Shown one piece after another: positions 1 through 10,735 of a stretch of 64,000 nucleotides of DNA. A model generated the notes under the pieces. The model did no database searches and was not told where the DNA came from. It saw only the letters and a program-made list of their open reading frames with translations. Source of the stretch: Eopsaltria australis (lineage: Eukaryota > Chordata > Aves > Passeriformes > Petroicidae); NCBI GenBank assembly GCA_034509425.1, contig JAVTVJ010011652.1, positions 883,001 to 947,000 of the forward strand, read 5' to 3'. Position 1 is the first letter of the stretch. Every line of letters begins with the position of its first letter. Made by a program: the position numbers and the translations under genes.

Positions 1-1500
1 TCCCCCTGTGGAGTGGAGGCAGGGAGGCAGCCCAGGTAAGATTCTGTCTCTGTGCACTGCCCACAGGAGCATTACCTCTTAATAAGGTAAGGGTCTAAAG
101 CAAGCGGGAATGAGCCTGGATGCCAGTGGCCACCTGGAGATGCAGGAACAGAAAGCTGATGCTTTCATGGAGCTGCTTCTTTCTACTGCAACAAAAAATT
201 GAATGAATTTATGGATCCATAGCATCTTGTTGGGATCCCTTCCCCAGCTCTCTTAATTCAACAGATCTGATCCAGCCTAAACACACTGTAGAAGAAAAAG
301 ACATGGGGAACCTCTAATTCAGGTTTAAACTTTAGACTTTAACAACAGGCAGTTTTTGGCACAGAGGAGAGATTTAAAATGAGCACAAATTGGTGAGCTA
401 AAGATTGAAAATGGGGAAAATTATTGATATTCTGGCCAGATATTTTGGGGAAAACAGACCAAAAGTAATATCTATTTTAAGGAAAAATACTGATAAACCG
501 TGGAATTACAGGCCAACTCTTTCTTCTTTTTCCTAACAGTCTGGAGTATGCCTTGTAGCTCATCATATTTTTGGCTTCTGGCACATATTTTATTAACCTC
601 CATTATGTACAGAAACAAAACAGACCACTATTTTAAAAAAATGCTGTGAGTAAAAAAAGAAATAGGATGGTATATTCAAAGAGTAATTAAAGACTCTCTC
701 AAGAAAGTTAAAAGCTGAGAAAAGTCTGAGAGACTTTCGCGCACAAATATTACACAAAAATACGAAGCCATTTGCATCCACATTTGTCAGCCATGTGAAT
801 TCCCCTGAAATTTAGTTTGGCTTCTCCATTTTAAGCATTACGGATACTGAAAACTGAGGGCTAAAAATTTGGCTTGCTATCAAACCCAAGTTTGAGTTTA
901 GATGGTGCAGGAGAAATCACCAGAACTGGACCTCCCTTAACTCATTTCAGTCTGCTCAATTCGTGTCACTATTAGGAACTGCTTCATGTGCGAAAACCAT
1001 TTAAGCCCAACACAGCCTGAGAAAGATGCCTGCAAAGCTAAGAAACCATAAAACTATCAGCAAAAGATGAATATTTTTAGGGACAAAAGATATCCTGGTA
1101 CTCAGGTTTGGTTTTTTCTGTTCTCGCTGTTCCAGAGATCTGGTCTAATCTGAGAAACTTGTAGGTGACACACAGATTACAATAAGCATGGGCATGCAAT
1201 GTTGTCACCTGCCTTGTGATCATGGCGTGAGACTACCAGCATGGCAAACCCTGCTGCTGCTGGCATTGGAGTTGCTGCTCCTGTTATTCTTTCATAGTGA
1301 GCATTTTGCCACACACACCAAGCCCTGTCTGCTCCTCAGGTGTAACACAGCCTAAAGATGTTCTGGGGAATATTCAAGAGAATCCCCAGTAACTTTAGCA
1401 AAGTCCTGTGGAGGAAATGTGTCCAAGGTAAAAGGCCCATTTTTAGAAGTCATACAAGATGAAGGAGGACAGGGCCCAAACCCGAAAACATGTTAGATAA
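1..1500. other. Unique AT-rich non-coding stretch
   Basis: No gene, no recognisable transposon and no long tandem repeat is visible here. The sequence is AT-rich with scattered A and T runs. A small perfect inverted repeat lies at 721-737 (7-bp arms AAAGTCT/AGACTTT around GAG). Open frames are short and stop-rich. A short divergent frame on the minus strand (593-781) has a biased F/S/N composition typical of AT-rich chance frames. Confidence 0.6.
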
Positions 1501-1510
1501 ATAAAGACAT

Positions 1511-1800
1511 GATCATAGAATCACAAAATGTTTTGTGTTGGAAGGGACCTTGAAGGTCATCCAGTTCCAAGTCCCTGCTGTGGGCAGGGACACCTTCCCA
1601 GGTTGTTCAGAGCCCCATCCAGCCTGGCCTTGAACACTTCCAGGGATGAGACATCCCCAACTCTGGTCAACCTGTTCCAGTGCCTCACCACCCTCACAGG
1701 GAAGAATTTCCTCCTAATATCCAATTTAAATTTACCCTCCTCCAGCTTAAAACCATTCCCCCTTGTCCTATCACTGCATGCCCTTGAAAAAAGTCCCTGC
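1511..1800 (-). mobile_element. CR1 LINE 3' fragment
   Basis: The left edge carries the reverse complement of the CR1 3' tail (ATCATAGAATCACAAAATG), followed by GGAAGGGACCTTGAAGGTCAT. Further in are CCTGGCCTTGAACACTTCC and CCTGTTCCAGTGCCTCACCA, ending near CTTGTCCTATCACTGCATGC. This is the terminal ORF2/3'UTR part of avian CR1, so the element runs on the minus strand with its 3' end at 1511. It is 5'-truncated, as most CR1 copies are. An open frame across it on the plus strand is antisense chance. The subfamily is not assigned. Confidence 0.95.
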
Positions 1801-1859
1801 AGAAATAAATTATCTTTTCATATAAAAATCTTCTAAAGCTCCTTTTCAGAAGAGTAATA

Positions 1860-2030
1860 GAGCTGCCAGTCCAACACCTGCAGGGTTGGAAATAATTTAC
1901 TCAGCCCCGCCGACTTTGAGGCAGGTTCTTCGTTTGATGAATGGCCCAATTAAACATCTGTTAATCACGACGTTATCTCGAGGTGGAATACCTACTTCTC
2001 CCATCCCCTCTCTGTGCCAGATAACATCGG
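1860..2030. promoter_or_regulatory. Candidate conserved non-coding element, left part
   Basis: Non-repetitive block with homeodomain-type cores (AATTAAAC, TTAATCACG) and isolated CpGs, for example around GACGTTATCTCGAGG, which are unusual in decayed neutral avian DNA. It has no coding signature and no transposon match that I recognise. Together with 2160-2540 it brackets a GC-rich patch. The enhancer role is inferred from sequence texture only; no alignment was available. Confidence 0.4.
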
Positions 2031-2160
2031 GGAGCCCCCAGGACAGCAGTGGGCAGCCCAGCAGGGCTCAGAGGGGGTGGCTGGGGCGCAGAGCCCGCCC
2101 CAGGCAGCGGCTGTGGGGCTGTGCCTCCCTCCCCCTCCCCACAACCTCCCCGTAACCTCG
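2030..2160. other. Short GC-rich patch
   Basis: A sharply GC-rich stretch of about 130 bp with runs of G on the left and C-rich CCTCCCTCCCCCTCCCC on the right, inside otherwise AT-rich sequence. Several CpGs are present. It could be a small CpG-rich enhancer core, an SP/KLF-type binding cluster or a G-quadruplex-prone segment. It is too short and isolated to call a CpG-island promoter. Overlapping open frames on both strands are GC-driven artefacts. Confidence 0.45.
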
Positions 2161-2540
2161 GGCTCCTGAACCCCCGTGTACGTTTTAGGCCTTGATAATA
2201 AAGCAACATCTGCAAACTTACAAGTGCTTTACTCGAGTTAATTGAGTAAATTGAAGCAAGCTGCGGTGCAGGGGTGATCTATGATCCCAGGTTGCGGGCC
2301 GAGAAGGGAGACAACAGATTTACTGCAAAGACAGTGGGCGGCCTTTTGTTCAGGCCCTGGTTCACGGGAAGTTTGAGGTCACCAGGGATTAAAATATCTT
2401 CAGAAACAAATGGAATAATTTGGCTGAAATATAAGGCACGCAGTGCCAGCTCATGCCAGGAAACCAGGGGTGATTTATGTGCCTTCAATCCAACACATTT
2501 TTCTGATATCTGCCCCATTAGGTTGAATTTATAGATTTTT
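2160..2540. promoter_or_regulatory. Candidate conserved non-coding element, right part
   Basis: Contains the partly palindromic TTTACTCGAGTTAATTGAGT at 2228-2247 (outer arms TTTACTC 2228-2234 and GAGTAAA 2244-2250), which embeds a TTAATTG homeodomain-type site and a CTCGAG E-box-like hexamer. Low-decay text with GGTCACC and GATTAAAA follows to about 2540. No gene or repeat family is recognisable. The regulatory call is inference from motif density and lack of repeats. Confidence 0.4.
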
Positions 2541-2669
2541 GGGAGAATATGTATCCTCGTCTCTCCTATTTTGACATGTTTGTGCTCTGGGGAGCAGTTC
2601 TAAGAATTGCAAAATAAATAAAAGGGTGCATTACCTTGCATTCACAATGCTGTATTGGCATCTCAGGGG

Positions 2670-2730
2670 AGGGGAAAAAAAAACAAACAGAAGAAGGGGG
2701 AAAAAAGAAACCAAACCAAACCGAACTCCC
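2670..2730. repeat. Purine-rich and (CCAAA)n low-complexity tract
   Basis: GGGGAGGGGAAAAAAAAAC, then GAAGAAGGGGGAAAAAAG, then AAACCAAACCAAACC. Simple low-complexity DNA between two regulatory-looking blocks. Confidence 0.7.
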
Positions 2731-2739
2731 AATGTCCCA

Positions 2740-2985
2740 TTTACTATACTTGTTTGGGAATTACTTATTAAAAAGGACATTAAACAGGTAATGCTCTTTC
2801 TCCTATAATCTGTACAAGTCATTAAGTTTAAGCACAATCCGCCACCTTGAAGCAATTGGATACATTGTAATTTGCTTTATGGTCTCGCAGATGCAAGGTA
2901 TTTGCCGAGCTATAAATACATAAAAGTGGTTTATACGAGCAGCCCGTACCCTGCACGAGTGAGGCAGGGAGAGCCCCTCCAGGTT
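2740..2985. promoter_or_regulatory. Candidate conserved non-coding element
   Basis: Unique AT-rich sequence with regularly spaced motifs: AAGTTTAAGCACAATCCGCC, CAATTGGATACATTGTAAT and GCTATAAATACATAAAAGTGG. It retains isolated CpGs (GTCTCGCAGATG, TATACGAGCAG) and shows no repeat ancestry. It lies just left of the CA microsatellite. The function as an enhancer or silencer is inferred, not shown. Confidence 0.35.
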
Positions 2986-2998
2986 TCCCAATTCCCAG

Positions 2999-3001
<3 letters not shown>

Positions 3002-3029
<28 letters not shown>
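3002..3029. repeat. (CA)14 microsatellite
   Basis: Uninterrupted CA dinucleotides, 14 units, between GGCG and GGCTC. It is likely length-polymorphic. Cys/Val-rich or His/Thr-rich open frames here arise from the repeat. Confidence 0.97.
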
Positions 3030-3057
3030 GGCTCTATCTGTTTATTCCTTTTCTTAA

Positions 3058-3078
3058 TTTTTTTTTTTCTTTTTTTTA
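3058..3078. repeat. Poly(T)-rich tract
   Basis: Eleven T, one C, then a run of T before AAGCC. A simple homopolymer tract with no adjacent retroposon that I can identify. Confidence 0.85.
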
Positions 3079-3094
3079 AGCCTGACTCACTCTT

Positions 3095-3520
3095 AGCGGG
3101 ATATATTGTCCCTTTTGTAGTTGCTCTGCCTCTTTATTAAACCCCAGATTCCTTACAAAACTGCACCATTTTAATAACACAAATCCACGCGGGCCATAAA
3201 GCTGTCGAAATGTACGTAGCGCCAGCCGTGATCAGCTGCAGTGATATCATCAGCCCTGATTAGCCAGGGCCGGTCACGCGACAAGGTTTTATTACAAGTG
3301 TCATTTACATCTCTGACAGTTTTACAAGGCTTAATGGCTTTGTATTAAATACATTGTGTTTCAAGGAAACTGACAGTTCAGGGGATCTTGTAAATACAAT
3401 GCCGCGGCATTTCCTCCCGAAGCGATGCTGAGGGAAAATGAAACATCCAGAGTTTCTCTTGTAAACATGGACGTTTAGCCAAAAACAAAAGTTTGCCCGA
3501 GCCAAAGCTGAAGTCCAAGT
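3095..3520. promoter_or_regulatory. Strong candidate conserved non-coding element
   Basis: The most regulatory-looking block of the window. It combines many retained CpGs (CCACGCGGGCC, TGTCGAAATGTACGTAGCG, CGGTCACGCGAC, TGCCGCGGCATT) with developmental-type motifs: TGACAG (MEIS/TGIF-type) at about 3315 and 3371, GATTAGCC, GTGATCAGCTGCAGTGATAT and TTTAATAAC. A perfect palindromic core TGCCGCGGCA is present near 3401. It shows no coding periodicity and no transposon similarity. Deep conservation is inferred and would need alignment to confirm. Confidence 0.5.
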
Positions 3521-5094
3521 ATTGAAAAAAAGCTAAGAAAAAAATATCTTTTGTCTTTTCTTTTTTAATATCAATATGTTTATATATTTCAAGCTACAGA
3601 TGCCTTGTAACATGCTAAAGCTTTTTGTAGCAAAAGCATTAGCAATCACTGAAACACCTGAGGCTTGTTCCCCACAGAAATTAATGAGAAAACACTCTTT
3701 GCAAAAATTTCCCACAAAAACCTGATTTATTGTTTGGTTCTCCTACAAACAAAAAGCACTGCCTGGGGGCATTAAAGTATTTCTGAACTTATTTACCAAG
3801 GCGGTATCCATTTTTAATCTGGTGAGGAAACCTTTGCTAAACTGGTAATTTCTCATAGGTTTTAATCACAAATGAGGATGAAATTCACACCATTTCTGTT
3901 TCCGCTTCAATTTCGAAGTTCACTTGGGCCTAAGATAGAGATGATTAGAAGAAAACATCTTTGAATGGCAGTAACTCAAAATCCAAATTAAAATCTCTAT
4001 TTTTGGTATAGAATAGTCACTTCAGAAATCAAAAGGAATCCCTCAACCTGAAAACCACCTTGACTGGAAGCAGATAGGCATTTTCACAGCAAAATCAAGA
4101 GCAGACTGACCATTTAAGACCTGTGCATCAAGTGTAAGTTTTGCCCCCCACAGAGTATCTACTTAGGCATGTCATAATTCTCCAACTGATTAAATTTGTG
4201 CAACCTGTTATTTACTATATGAATTGGGTTATTAATCCCAGCTGTATTTCATTCAGTGCTGTTCCTGTGCCAGTTTCTCTACAAACAGCAAGAATATCCC
4301 TTGTCATTTATACACACAGGTTTTATTAGTTTGATTATATCAACAACATAAAACTGGTACAGTCTCTTTATATCACACCCTTTTTCTTATGTGGTGACCA
4401 GTATGAATTTACTCACACCACTAGAAATTCTGCCATTACCAGTGGAAGGAATGCTTTTGCTGCTGCACCAGAAGACACACTAGAAATTAACTATTTAGGT
4501 TAAATAAATGAAGAGTGACAAAACAGTACTTTCAAATTAAATTGTAAAACCAGCATAAAAAATTAGTTTACCCTGGGCCTGAAAAGATTGGTGTGAGTAA
4601 AACACTAGAGCTATTTTAATGCTTTTTGAGTGTAAAGTTCCTTAAAGCCTAAATTAATGAAGAAAAAGATAAATCAATGTATGATCACTTTCCATCTTTG
4701 CTGATATCAGGGAGCACTAAGAGAGTTGCTGTCTTGTTTTACCACAAGCACACACATATTAGTTTCAACTTTAGATTGTTTCTAGAGATGATTCTGACAT
4801 GTTCCTGTGTTTATTACTATCAACTTTTCATCCATCCTACTGAAGACTTAAAATAGTCTCAGCCATTTGATTCACCCTAATTCCACACACACCATTTCAG
4901 TGATGTCTGTGGGCCATATACAGACGATCTACTGAACAGATAGCTCCCCATGCAAAAGTGCTACAGTGTCCATAGAAATTACCCCCAAATGCTGTAAAAG
5001 TACAAGAGGAAGAGAGGCATTTGAGATAAAGAATGGTAGAGTACTTCTAGTCAAGATCTGTCATCACTTGCCCAGTGGAACTTGCAGACTGTTG
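3520..5094. other. Unique non-coding stretch
   Basis: AT-rich single-copy-looking sequence with no gene or identifiable transposon. 3720-3900 (ATTTACCAAGGCGGTATCC, TTTTTAATCTGG) has regulatory-like texture, but weaker than the preceding blocks. Open frames are below 65 codons. Confidence 0.5.
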
Positions 5095-5271
5095 TCCTTC
5101 CTTCCTTCCTTCCTTCCTTCCTTCCTTCCTTCCTTCCTTCCTTCCTTCCTTCCTTCCTTCCTTCCTTCCTTCCTACCTTCCTTCCTTCCTTCCTTCCTTC
5201 CTTCCTTCCTTCCTTCCTTCCTTCCTTCCTTCCTTCCTTCCTTCCTTCCTTCCTTCCTTCCTTCCTTCCTT
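5095..5271. repeat. (TTCC)n microsatellite, about 44 units
   Basis: A 177-bp tetranucleotide tract, TTCC on the plus strand and GGAA on the minus strand, with a single T-to-A interruption at 5175 and pure repeat on both sides. It is polypyrimidine/polypurine, so it can form triplex (H-DNA) structure and should be hypervariable in length. Long frames reading Leu-Pro-Ser-Phe or Lys-Glu-Gly-Arg repeats are translations of this array, not proteins. GGAA arrays can bind ETS-family factors, but nothing shows that happening here. Confidence 0.99.
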
Positions 5272-8230
5272 GTTTTTTTCCTAGAGGTAACCACATAAAG
5301 ACTGACTGTAATTTATGTTATCCTTTAAGGCTCTCTCCTCGCATCACACAGTCCATGGAACCCACTGGAACCCATCCTCTTCCTGAGGGCTCTGCTCCCC
5401 ATCCCCATCTAGCCACAGAACAGATAAAGAGCTTCCACCCTTCCACCCTTCCAACCCAATACCTGTGGCAGCTTCATCACTTTTAAGCTGGTGATTGGGA
5501 AAGGAATACCCAGACTCCAAACCCTCTTGGGTGGCACATGGGACCTGCAGGAACCACTCACAGGAGGGTGCTGCTCTCCCATTCCCACCTTCTCTGCCAG
5601 CCCATTGCTGCTGTGGCTGAGGGACCCCTCTGGGGGTGACACCTGAGCAGAGAGTGTCCTTCCTGCTCCTCATGGCTGCACAAGCCAGAGCCAGCATCCT
5701 TGGCCCCTACTGCCCAAGCAGCAGGTTGTGAATGGGCTGTTCTGTATTAACGTTTGGAAATGAAAGTGAAAGCACATGTGAGACCTGCTGAACAGAACAG
5801 CAGAACTGGAGACTTAGCTGTATGCCAGAAGCCACAACCAGATAGAAATCACAGGTTAGTCAGGAAATTACTTGCATTTAATTTGGGGCCATGTCTCCTG
5901 GGAGGAGGCTGGCCTTTTCCTGTTGTGCAGCAATGTTGCCCCTGGGTATAATTTGCCTTTTTCATAAGCAAGGGTGCTATCTCCTCCTTCCTCAAAGAGA
6001 CCTTTCAAAGCCAGCTGAGGAGAATCAAATGTGGCACATTAGCAACAGGACAATGGCAAAGTCATTATAAATTGACTTCCTTACTGTGAGCTGCAGTAAT
6101 CTGGATGTATTACTAGCATGATTCTGCAATAAAACTGAAGCAGCCAGTTCCTCCACTGGAATTAAAAACACCCTCTCCCTGCTGACTTCAGAGAGGTAAG
6201 GAGTGCTCCCATCCTCTGGGGATGAGGTGAGGAGTCCAGCACATGAGTATTCTGCTCCTTACGTGTGTGCCCAAGGGGAGGAGGCTTTCCAAGCTGGTGT
6301 GGACATGGCCACAGCCTGCAGACTGCTCTGTGAGTCTCAGAAGAAGAATCAGCAGAGTCCTTTGTGCTTCCTCCCACTCCACATCTCTGGTGTGTTGCAG
6401 TAAGAGGTGGCAGTGCAATTGCCACAGTGCTGCTTTTCTTCCCAAAAAGGAGCTGCCTCAGCAATCAAGGAGGACATCTCTGACTGCCACAATTAAGAGC
6501 TGGAGCAAAAGTTGATGCCCTGCTCTGGTTCACCAATTCCCCAAGTGCTGCATCAGCGAGGCTGCGTGTGCCAATGGCTCCTCAGCAGAGCCAGGGCTGG
6601 AGGAGCCGCCTTTTAAGCAGATCCTGTAAGGTAAAGCATCTGCCAGCTTTTCCCCTTGTATTTTTTTCCTCACACCTTCCACACAAACAATGGCAGCTTT
6701 TACAAGCATGTGTCTGCCATAAAATGAGGACTTCACTGTAAAAATAATGTTTCATTCAAAGCAAACAGGTTTTTAAAGGTGTGTTTTCTGCAGGGCAAGG
6801 GGTTTTTAACAGTTCTTTGCTCATGCTTCCAGAGAATTCATTAAAATGTTACTCTGGATCAAATGAACAAATTCTTAATATAGTTACAAGTTTTTCCTGC
6901 TTCTTAACTTAATGGTAGTGATCAAGTGTAATTCCCACCTCTATTGAAAAGTTTTGGTACCACAGGTGTATTCTCTACATCACTTCTTATGACCAATTAT
7001 TCAATGTCAGCAACTTCATATTTTACAGCTTTTTGACACTCTCAGTGTCCCTTGCAGAGACCATCATTCCTTTACCTCAGCAGGGTGTGAGGTACATGCA
7101 GAGTTCATTTGCTGGAAGAGCCAAATCTCAAATTCTGATACCAATATATCCCTCTCCATAAACCATGATAAGATTCCACATGATCATCCCATTACCAAGA
7201 GATGAGCAGGATTATTCAAATGTGGCTCCAAAATTAGTGACTTGCATGGCATTTGCAGTGATTATTTTTTTCTTAAGCACTGATTTTGGGCACCAGCTCT
7301 TTCCATTCTGCACAACCTGAGCCATCCAGCTGCTCAGCCTCATGGACACAGCATGTCCACCCCAAAGCACCAAGGTTCCTTTGTTCCCAGAACTTTTCAG
7401 GGCACCAGTAAATAAAATTATGAAATAAATCAAACAGCAGCAAGCAAAACAAACCCACCAGTGCAGGAACTGCAACCTCCTGTGCCTTGAAGGGGTTAAT
7501 GAATCCCAGTTTGGTATAAGTTAGATAACTATGAGTCTCCCATGACAATAAAAGTTCATATTAAGCTCAGGTCTTGCTTCCCCTCACACAATCTCATTTT
7601 CAGGTGAAACTATGGGACACTGGTGGGAGTTTTGCCACAGAGATTGGGTAAGGAGAGCCCTTGGTGGATGTGATTCTGTCTCAGGGATAGAGAGATTCTC
7701 TGCCAGCAGCAGCTACAGGACCAGTCCCACCTCGGACTTCCAGGACTGGGCTCAGGTAACTGAAGCCAGACAGGTTGAGAAGAAAAATATACTCCTTCTT
7801 ATATTTCATAAATTCTGCTTTTCACATGTGCTTAAGAAAATCTATCTACGGTATTAAAACAATGTAGCCCATAAAAGTAGTTTAGTGGGCTACCAAAAGA
7901 TTGAGTTAAGCCCTCATCTAATTAAAAATATCCCGCAAGCTGTGAATCTATGGGGGCAATTTAAAACAATTTTTGAAAGTAGTGTCTCCTGGGGTTAAAA
8001 TGTGAGTTTTTATTTTCTTTTATCCTTTATCATTCCTGTTCTTTTCTGGCTTTGTTTTGTTTGAGGGATGAATTAATATCTGACTGCAGGCTTTAGCTTT
8101 GGCTTGCTTTTAGTACCATATACTGTCACTTCTATTAAAAATATTCTATTTTTTTTTTATTTTTCCCCCTTTGTCTACAATGTGTGTAAAGAAAAGTGAC
8201 CGAAAGGAGAGGTAAGAATAGTTCCTTTTT
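5272..8230. other. Non-coding stretch, moderately GC-rich then AT-rich
   Basis: 5300-6740 is somewhat GC-richer with a minor (TTCCACCC)3 run near 5432-5455. Open frames of 60-134 codons on both strands lack any recognisable domain. 6740-8230 returns to AT-rich unique sequence. No transposon family is identified. Confidence 0.45.
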
Positions 8231-8580
8231 TCAAATCTATGTTGATTGAATTAAAATGTTTGAATTTTATTGAACAGGGAAAAAGATATTTTTAAAAGCC
8301 TATCTGTAGCCCCCTATAAAAGCATTTTTTTAATAAAACTTCTGTTTAAAAAGTATGTTATTAGCAGTATATCCTGTGCTGCATATTAATAAAACAATGG
8401 AATTTTGTATTTCTTTTTCTCATAAATTACATAATTCAAACCTTAAAACACCTTTAATGAACACTGACTCGGCATGTGGCACTTAATAAAACTGGGCTAA
8501 ACTCGTTTTCTGCCTGACAGGCTACCAGTGGAGAATGTGCCCTACAAGTAAATGATTAAGAGGCAGAAATCTTTTCTGGA
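8230..8580. promoter_or_regulatory. Weak candidate conserved non-coding element
   Basis: Very AT-rich but motif-structured: GTTGATTGAATTAAAATG, CCCCTATAAAAGC, CATATTAATAAAAC, CACCTTTAATGAAC, followed by CTCGGCATG and CTCGTTTTCTGCC. No repeat ancestry or coding signal. Inference from texture only. Confidence 0.28.
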
Positions 8581-10100
8581 CTACTATTAAACACTTCAAA
8601 GATTTTCAAAGTCAGATAAAATGAAAAGCAAATGTGTTTCACTGCCTCTCAAATACCTCAAATGTTTTAGCAGGTGCAAGCAATGAAACCTTCTGTAGTG
8701 ACAGCACTTTAGGGTCTGCAAAGTGCACCCTACTGAATTATGGGAATGCAGGGCTTACTTCATAAAAATTCATGATTTTAGATGAGGAGAGATGCATGTC
8801 CTTAATACCCATCTACATATGTAGCACAGAAGGAGAGTCCCGTTGTGTCTCCCGTGTCACTTCTCTTAACCCTTGCTGGCACCGCAGGACTGTTTAATGT
8901 TGGCTTTCACAGCCTTTAACCCTTGCCAGCTTTGCCTTTATTTGAACCCCAGTGTGGAAGAGCGGGCAGAGGGCCCTGTCCTCTGTGCTGTTTGTGCTCC
9001 AGCAGATACTGCAGTATGAGAGGAAAGTCCAGGAGCTGCCCCTGGGAACCCACCCGACCTGGGTGAAAGACCTGGCAGCAAGGCACAACTAAACTTTGTG
9101 TATCTCCAGCCACATTGTTCAGCCTCAGTTTCCCCACTGGGAACTGGGAGAAATGCTATTTTTTGCATCACAGTGTATTTCTTTTATTTAATGCCACAGT
9201 GCCTGCGGGTATTAAGGAAACAGGGCCATGGGCTGGATTTTTAAATGGCACTTGCAGTCTAAGACAACTGAGGAAATTTCTTTAGTATTAATTTCCCTGG
9301 CATACAGAGGAAAGTCTACACATATTAAATAGTTGTTGCTGCTTTGAACTTTCTCTTCTAGAGAACTGTAAATGAAAGTGGGGCTTATAAAAGCAAAGAT
9401 AGGTACCATCTGGGCAGGTGCTGGTAACTGCTCTCAGGCTCTGCCAATTTACCATATAGCTCAATCTCAGTCTGTAACTGTTTGGATTTGGGTTCAGGAG
9501 GACTTTATCAGATGGTTGAATGGGTTTTGAGAGCAGGACCAGTAACCTCCTTCTTGGGCAAGTTTGTTCCATTTCCTCTGATTGCACTTTGCTTTAACAT
9601 TTAACTGAGAAATATTTTGTTGAGGATTAATAAATGACCAACACAAACCAAACACGCCTCAGACCAGAATGCAATGGGCTACCCTTAATCAGAGAAAAAG
9701 CAGGACAAAGTGGTAGAACAGCTTTTAAGCAAATTATTGTGGGATTCTGCCATGATTCTGTATTTATCAGAAGGTGTCAGGAACCAATTCTTTATACATT
9801 CCCTCTAAATACAACATAAATACTCTTTATTCACCTGTACCCTAAAAGGAATTGTGTAGCTGATGGATCACTTTTGCCTGGGCTATTGAGAGGATATTTC
9901 CCTGCGTGGATATCCAGCCAAGCCTGGCTGCCCGGTGTCTGTCCTGCCCCAACAGGATCAGTGGAGCACACCTTGCTGCACATCCCAAGAGCTCAGCAAG
10001 GAAAGGCCTGAGTGCATTCACTGACCCCATAACAAACCCAAACCCTGAGCTATTGTAAACAAACCTTAGAGAAAAAGGGACCTGCACTAAGTGGCAATGT
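8580..10100. other. Unique non-coding stretch
   Basis: No gene. Open frames up to about 99 codons (9288-9587, minus) show no domain and no plausible splice context. A short MIR-like scrap at 9118-9152 is listed separately. Confidence 0.45.
9118..9152 (-). mobile_element. Possible MIR-like SINE scrap
   Basis: CAGCCTCAGTTTCCCCACTG resembles the antisense of the MIR core (the CTCAGTTTCC...CTG motif). It is only about 35 bp. MIR is ancient in amniotes and sparse in birds, so this may be a chance match. Confidence 0.25.
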
Positions 10101-10560
10101 AAGAGGGGAAGATCACAGATTTAATAAAATCTCATTATCCCACTACTCGGCACCCTTGGAAACTATTTACCTTTGTGTCAAAGTGCTAAGTGAAGTATCC
10201 AGCATTACCTCCCTGATGAATAATAGCAAGCCGGGTTAATTTAAAAGCCCCACTAACATAACTACATGCAGAGAATTACACTCACCAAAGTGTTACGGTG
10301 GAAATCTTTGCATGGCCAGCAGCTTGAAATTCATTGCTTTGTTTCCCACAGCAGCTGCAGCTTCACTCTTCCACACCACACTTCCTATGGATAGATGGAG
10401 TGATGGCAATTCTTCTGCTAGGATGTCTACATGAGAGTGCATAAATGGGAGGATATGCAGTAAAATTTTGTTTGTGAGCACAGATGTATTTAGCTGTGCA
10501 ATAACAGAACCACACGAATGGTCCCATATTAAAATATATTCACAGAGCCTGACATTATGG
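10100..10560. promoter_or_regulatory. Weak candidate conserved non-coding element
   Basis: Unique sequence with ATTTAATAAAATCTCATT, TGATGAATAATAGCAAGCC and CGGGTTAATTTAAAAG and occasional CpGs. No coding or transposon signature. The enhancer role is inferred. Confidence 0.28.
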
Positions 10561-10655
10561 AAGCTGAGAACAAATGTTTTGCCATGTAATCCATAAAGAA
10601 AATTCTTATAATATATAAAATAATCCAGATCAACTGAAAATATTTATGGGCCAGC

Positions 10656-10735
10656 CATGCAGCTGGTGTAAATCAGCGTAACTCCACTGAAGTCGTGGAG
10701 CGACACCAGTTTTAGGCATATGAAGGTTTGGCACC
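10656..10735. repeat. Ancient palindromic interspersed repeat
   Basis: CTGGTGTAAATCAGCGTAAC is followed by an inner hairpin CTCCAC-TGAAGTC-GTGGAG and closes with ACACCAG. This matches a palindromic family I recall as common in turtle, crocodilian and bird DNA (motifs GTGTAAATCAG, TGAAGTCAATGGAG). I do not assign a database name. The copy is diverged. Confidence 0.65.

Noticed and set aside
1528..1836. 102-codon plus-strand frame
   Set aside because: Lies antisense within a truncated CR1 LINE.
2803..3057. Cys/Val and His/Thr repeat-containing frames
   Set aside because: Produced by the (CA)14 microsatellite.
4966..5486. Long open frames of Leu-Pro-Ser-Phe and Lys-Glu-Gly-Arg repeats
   Set aside because: Direct translations of the (TTCC)n tract on either strand.
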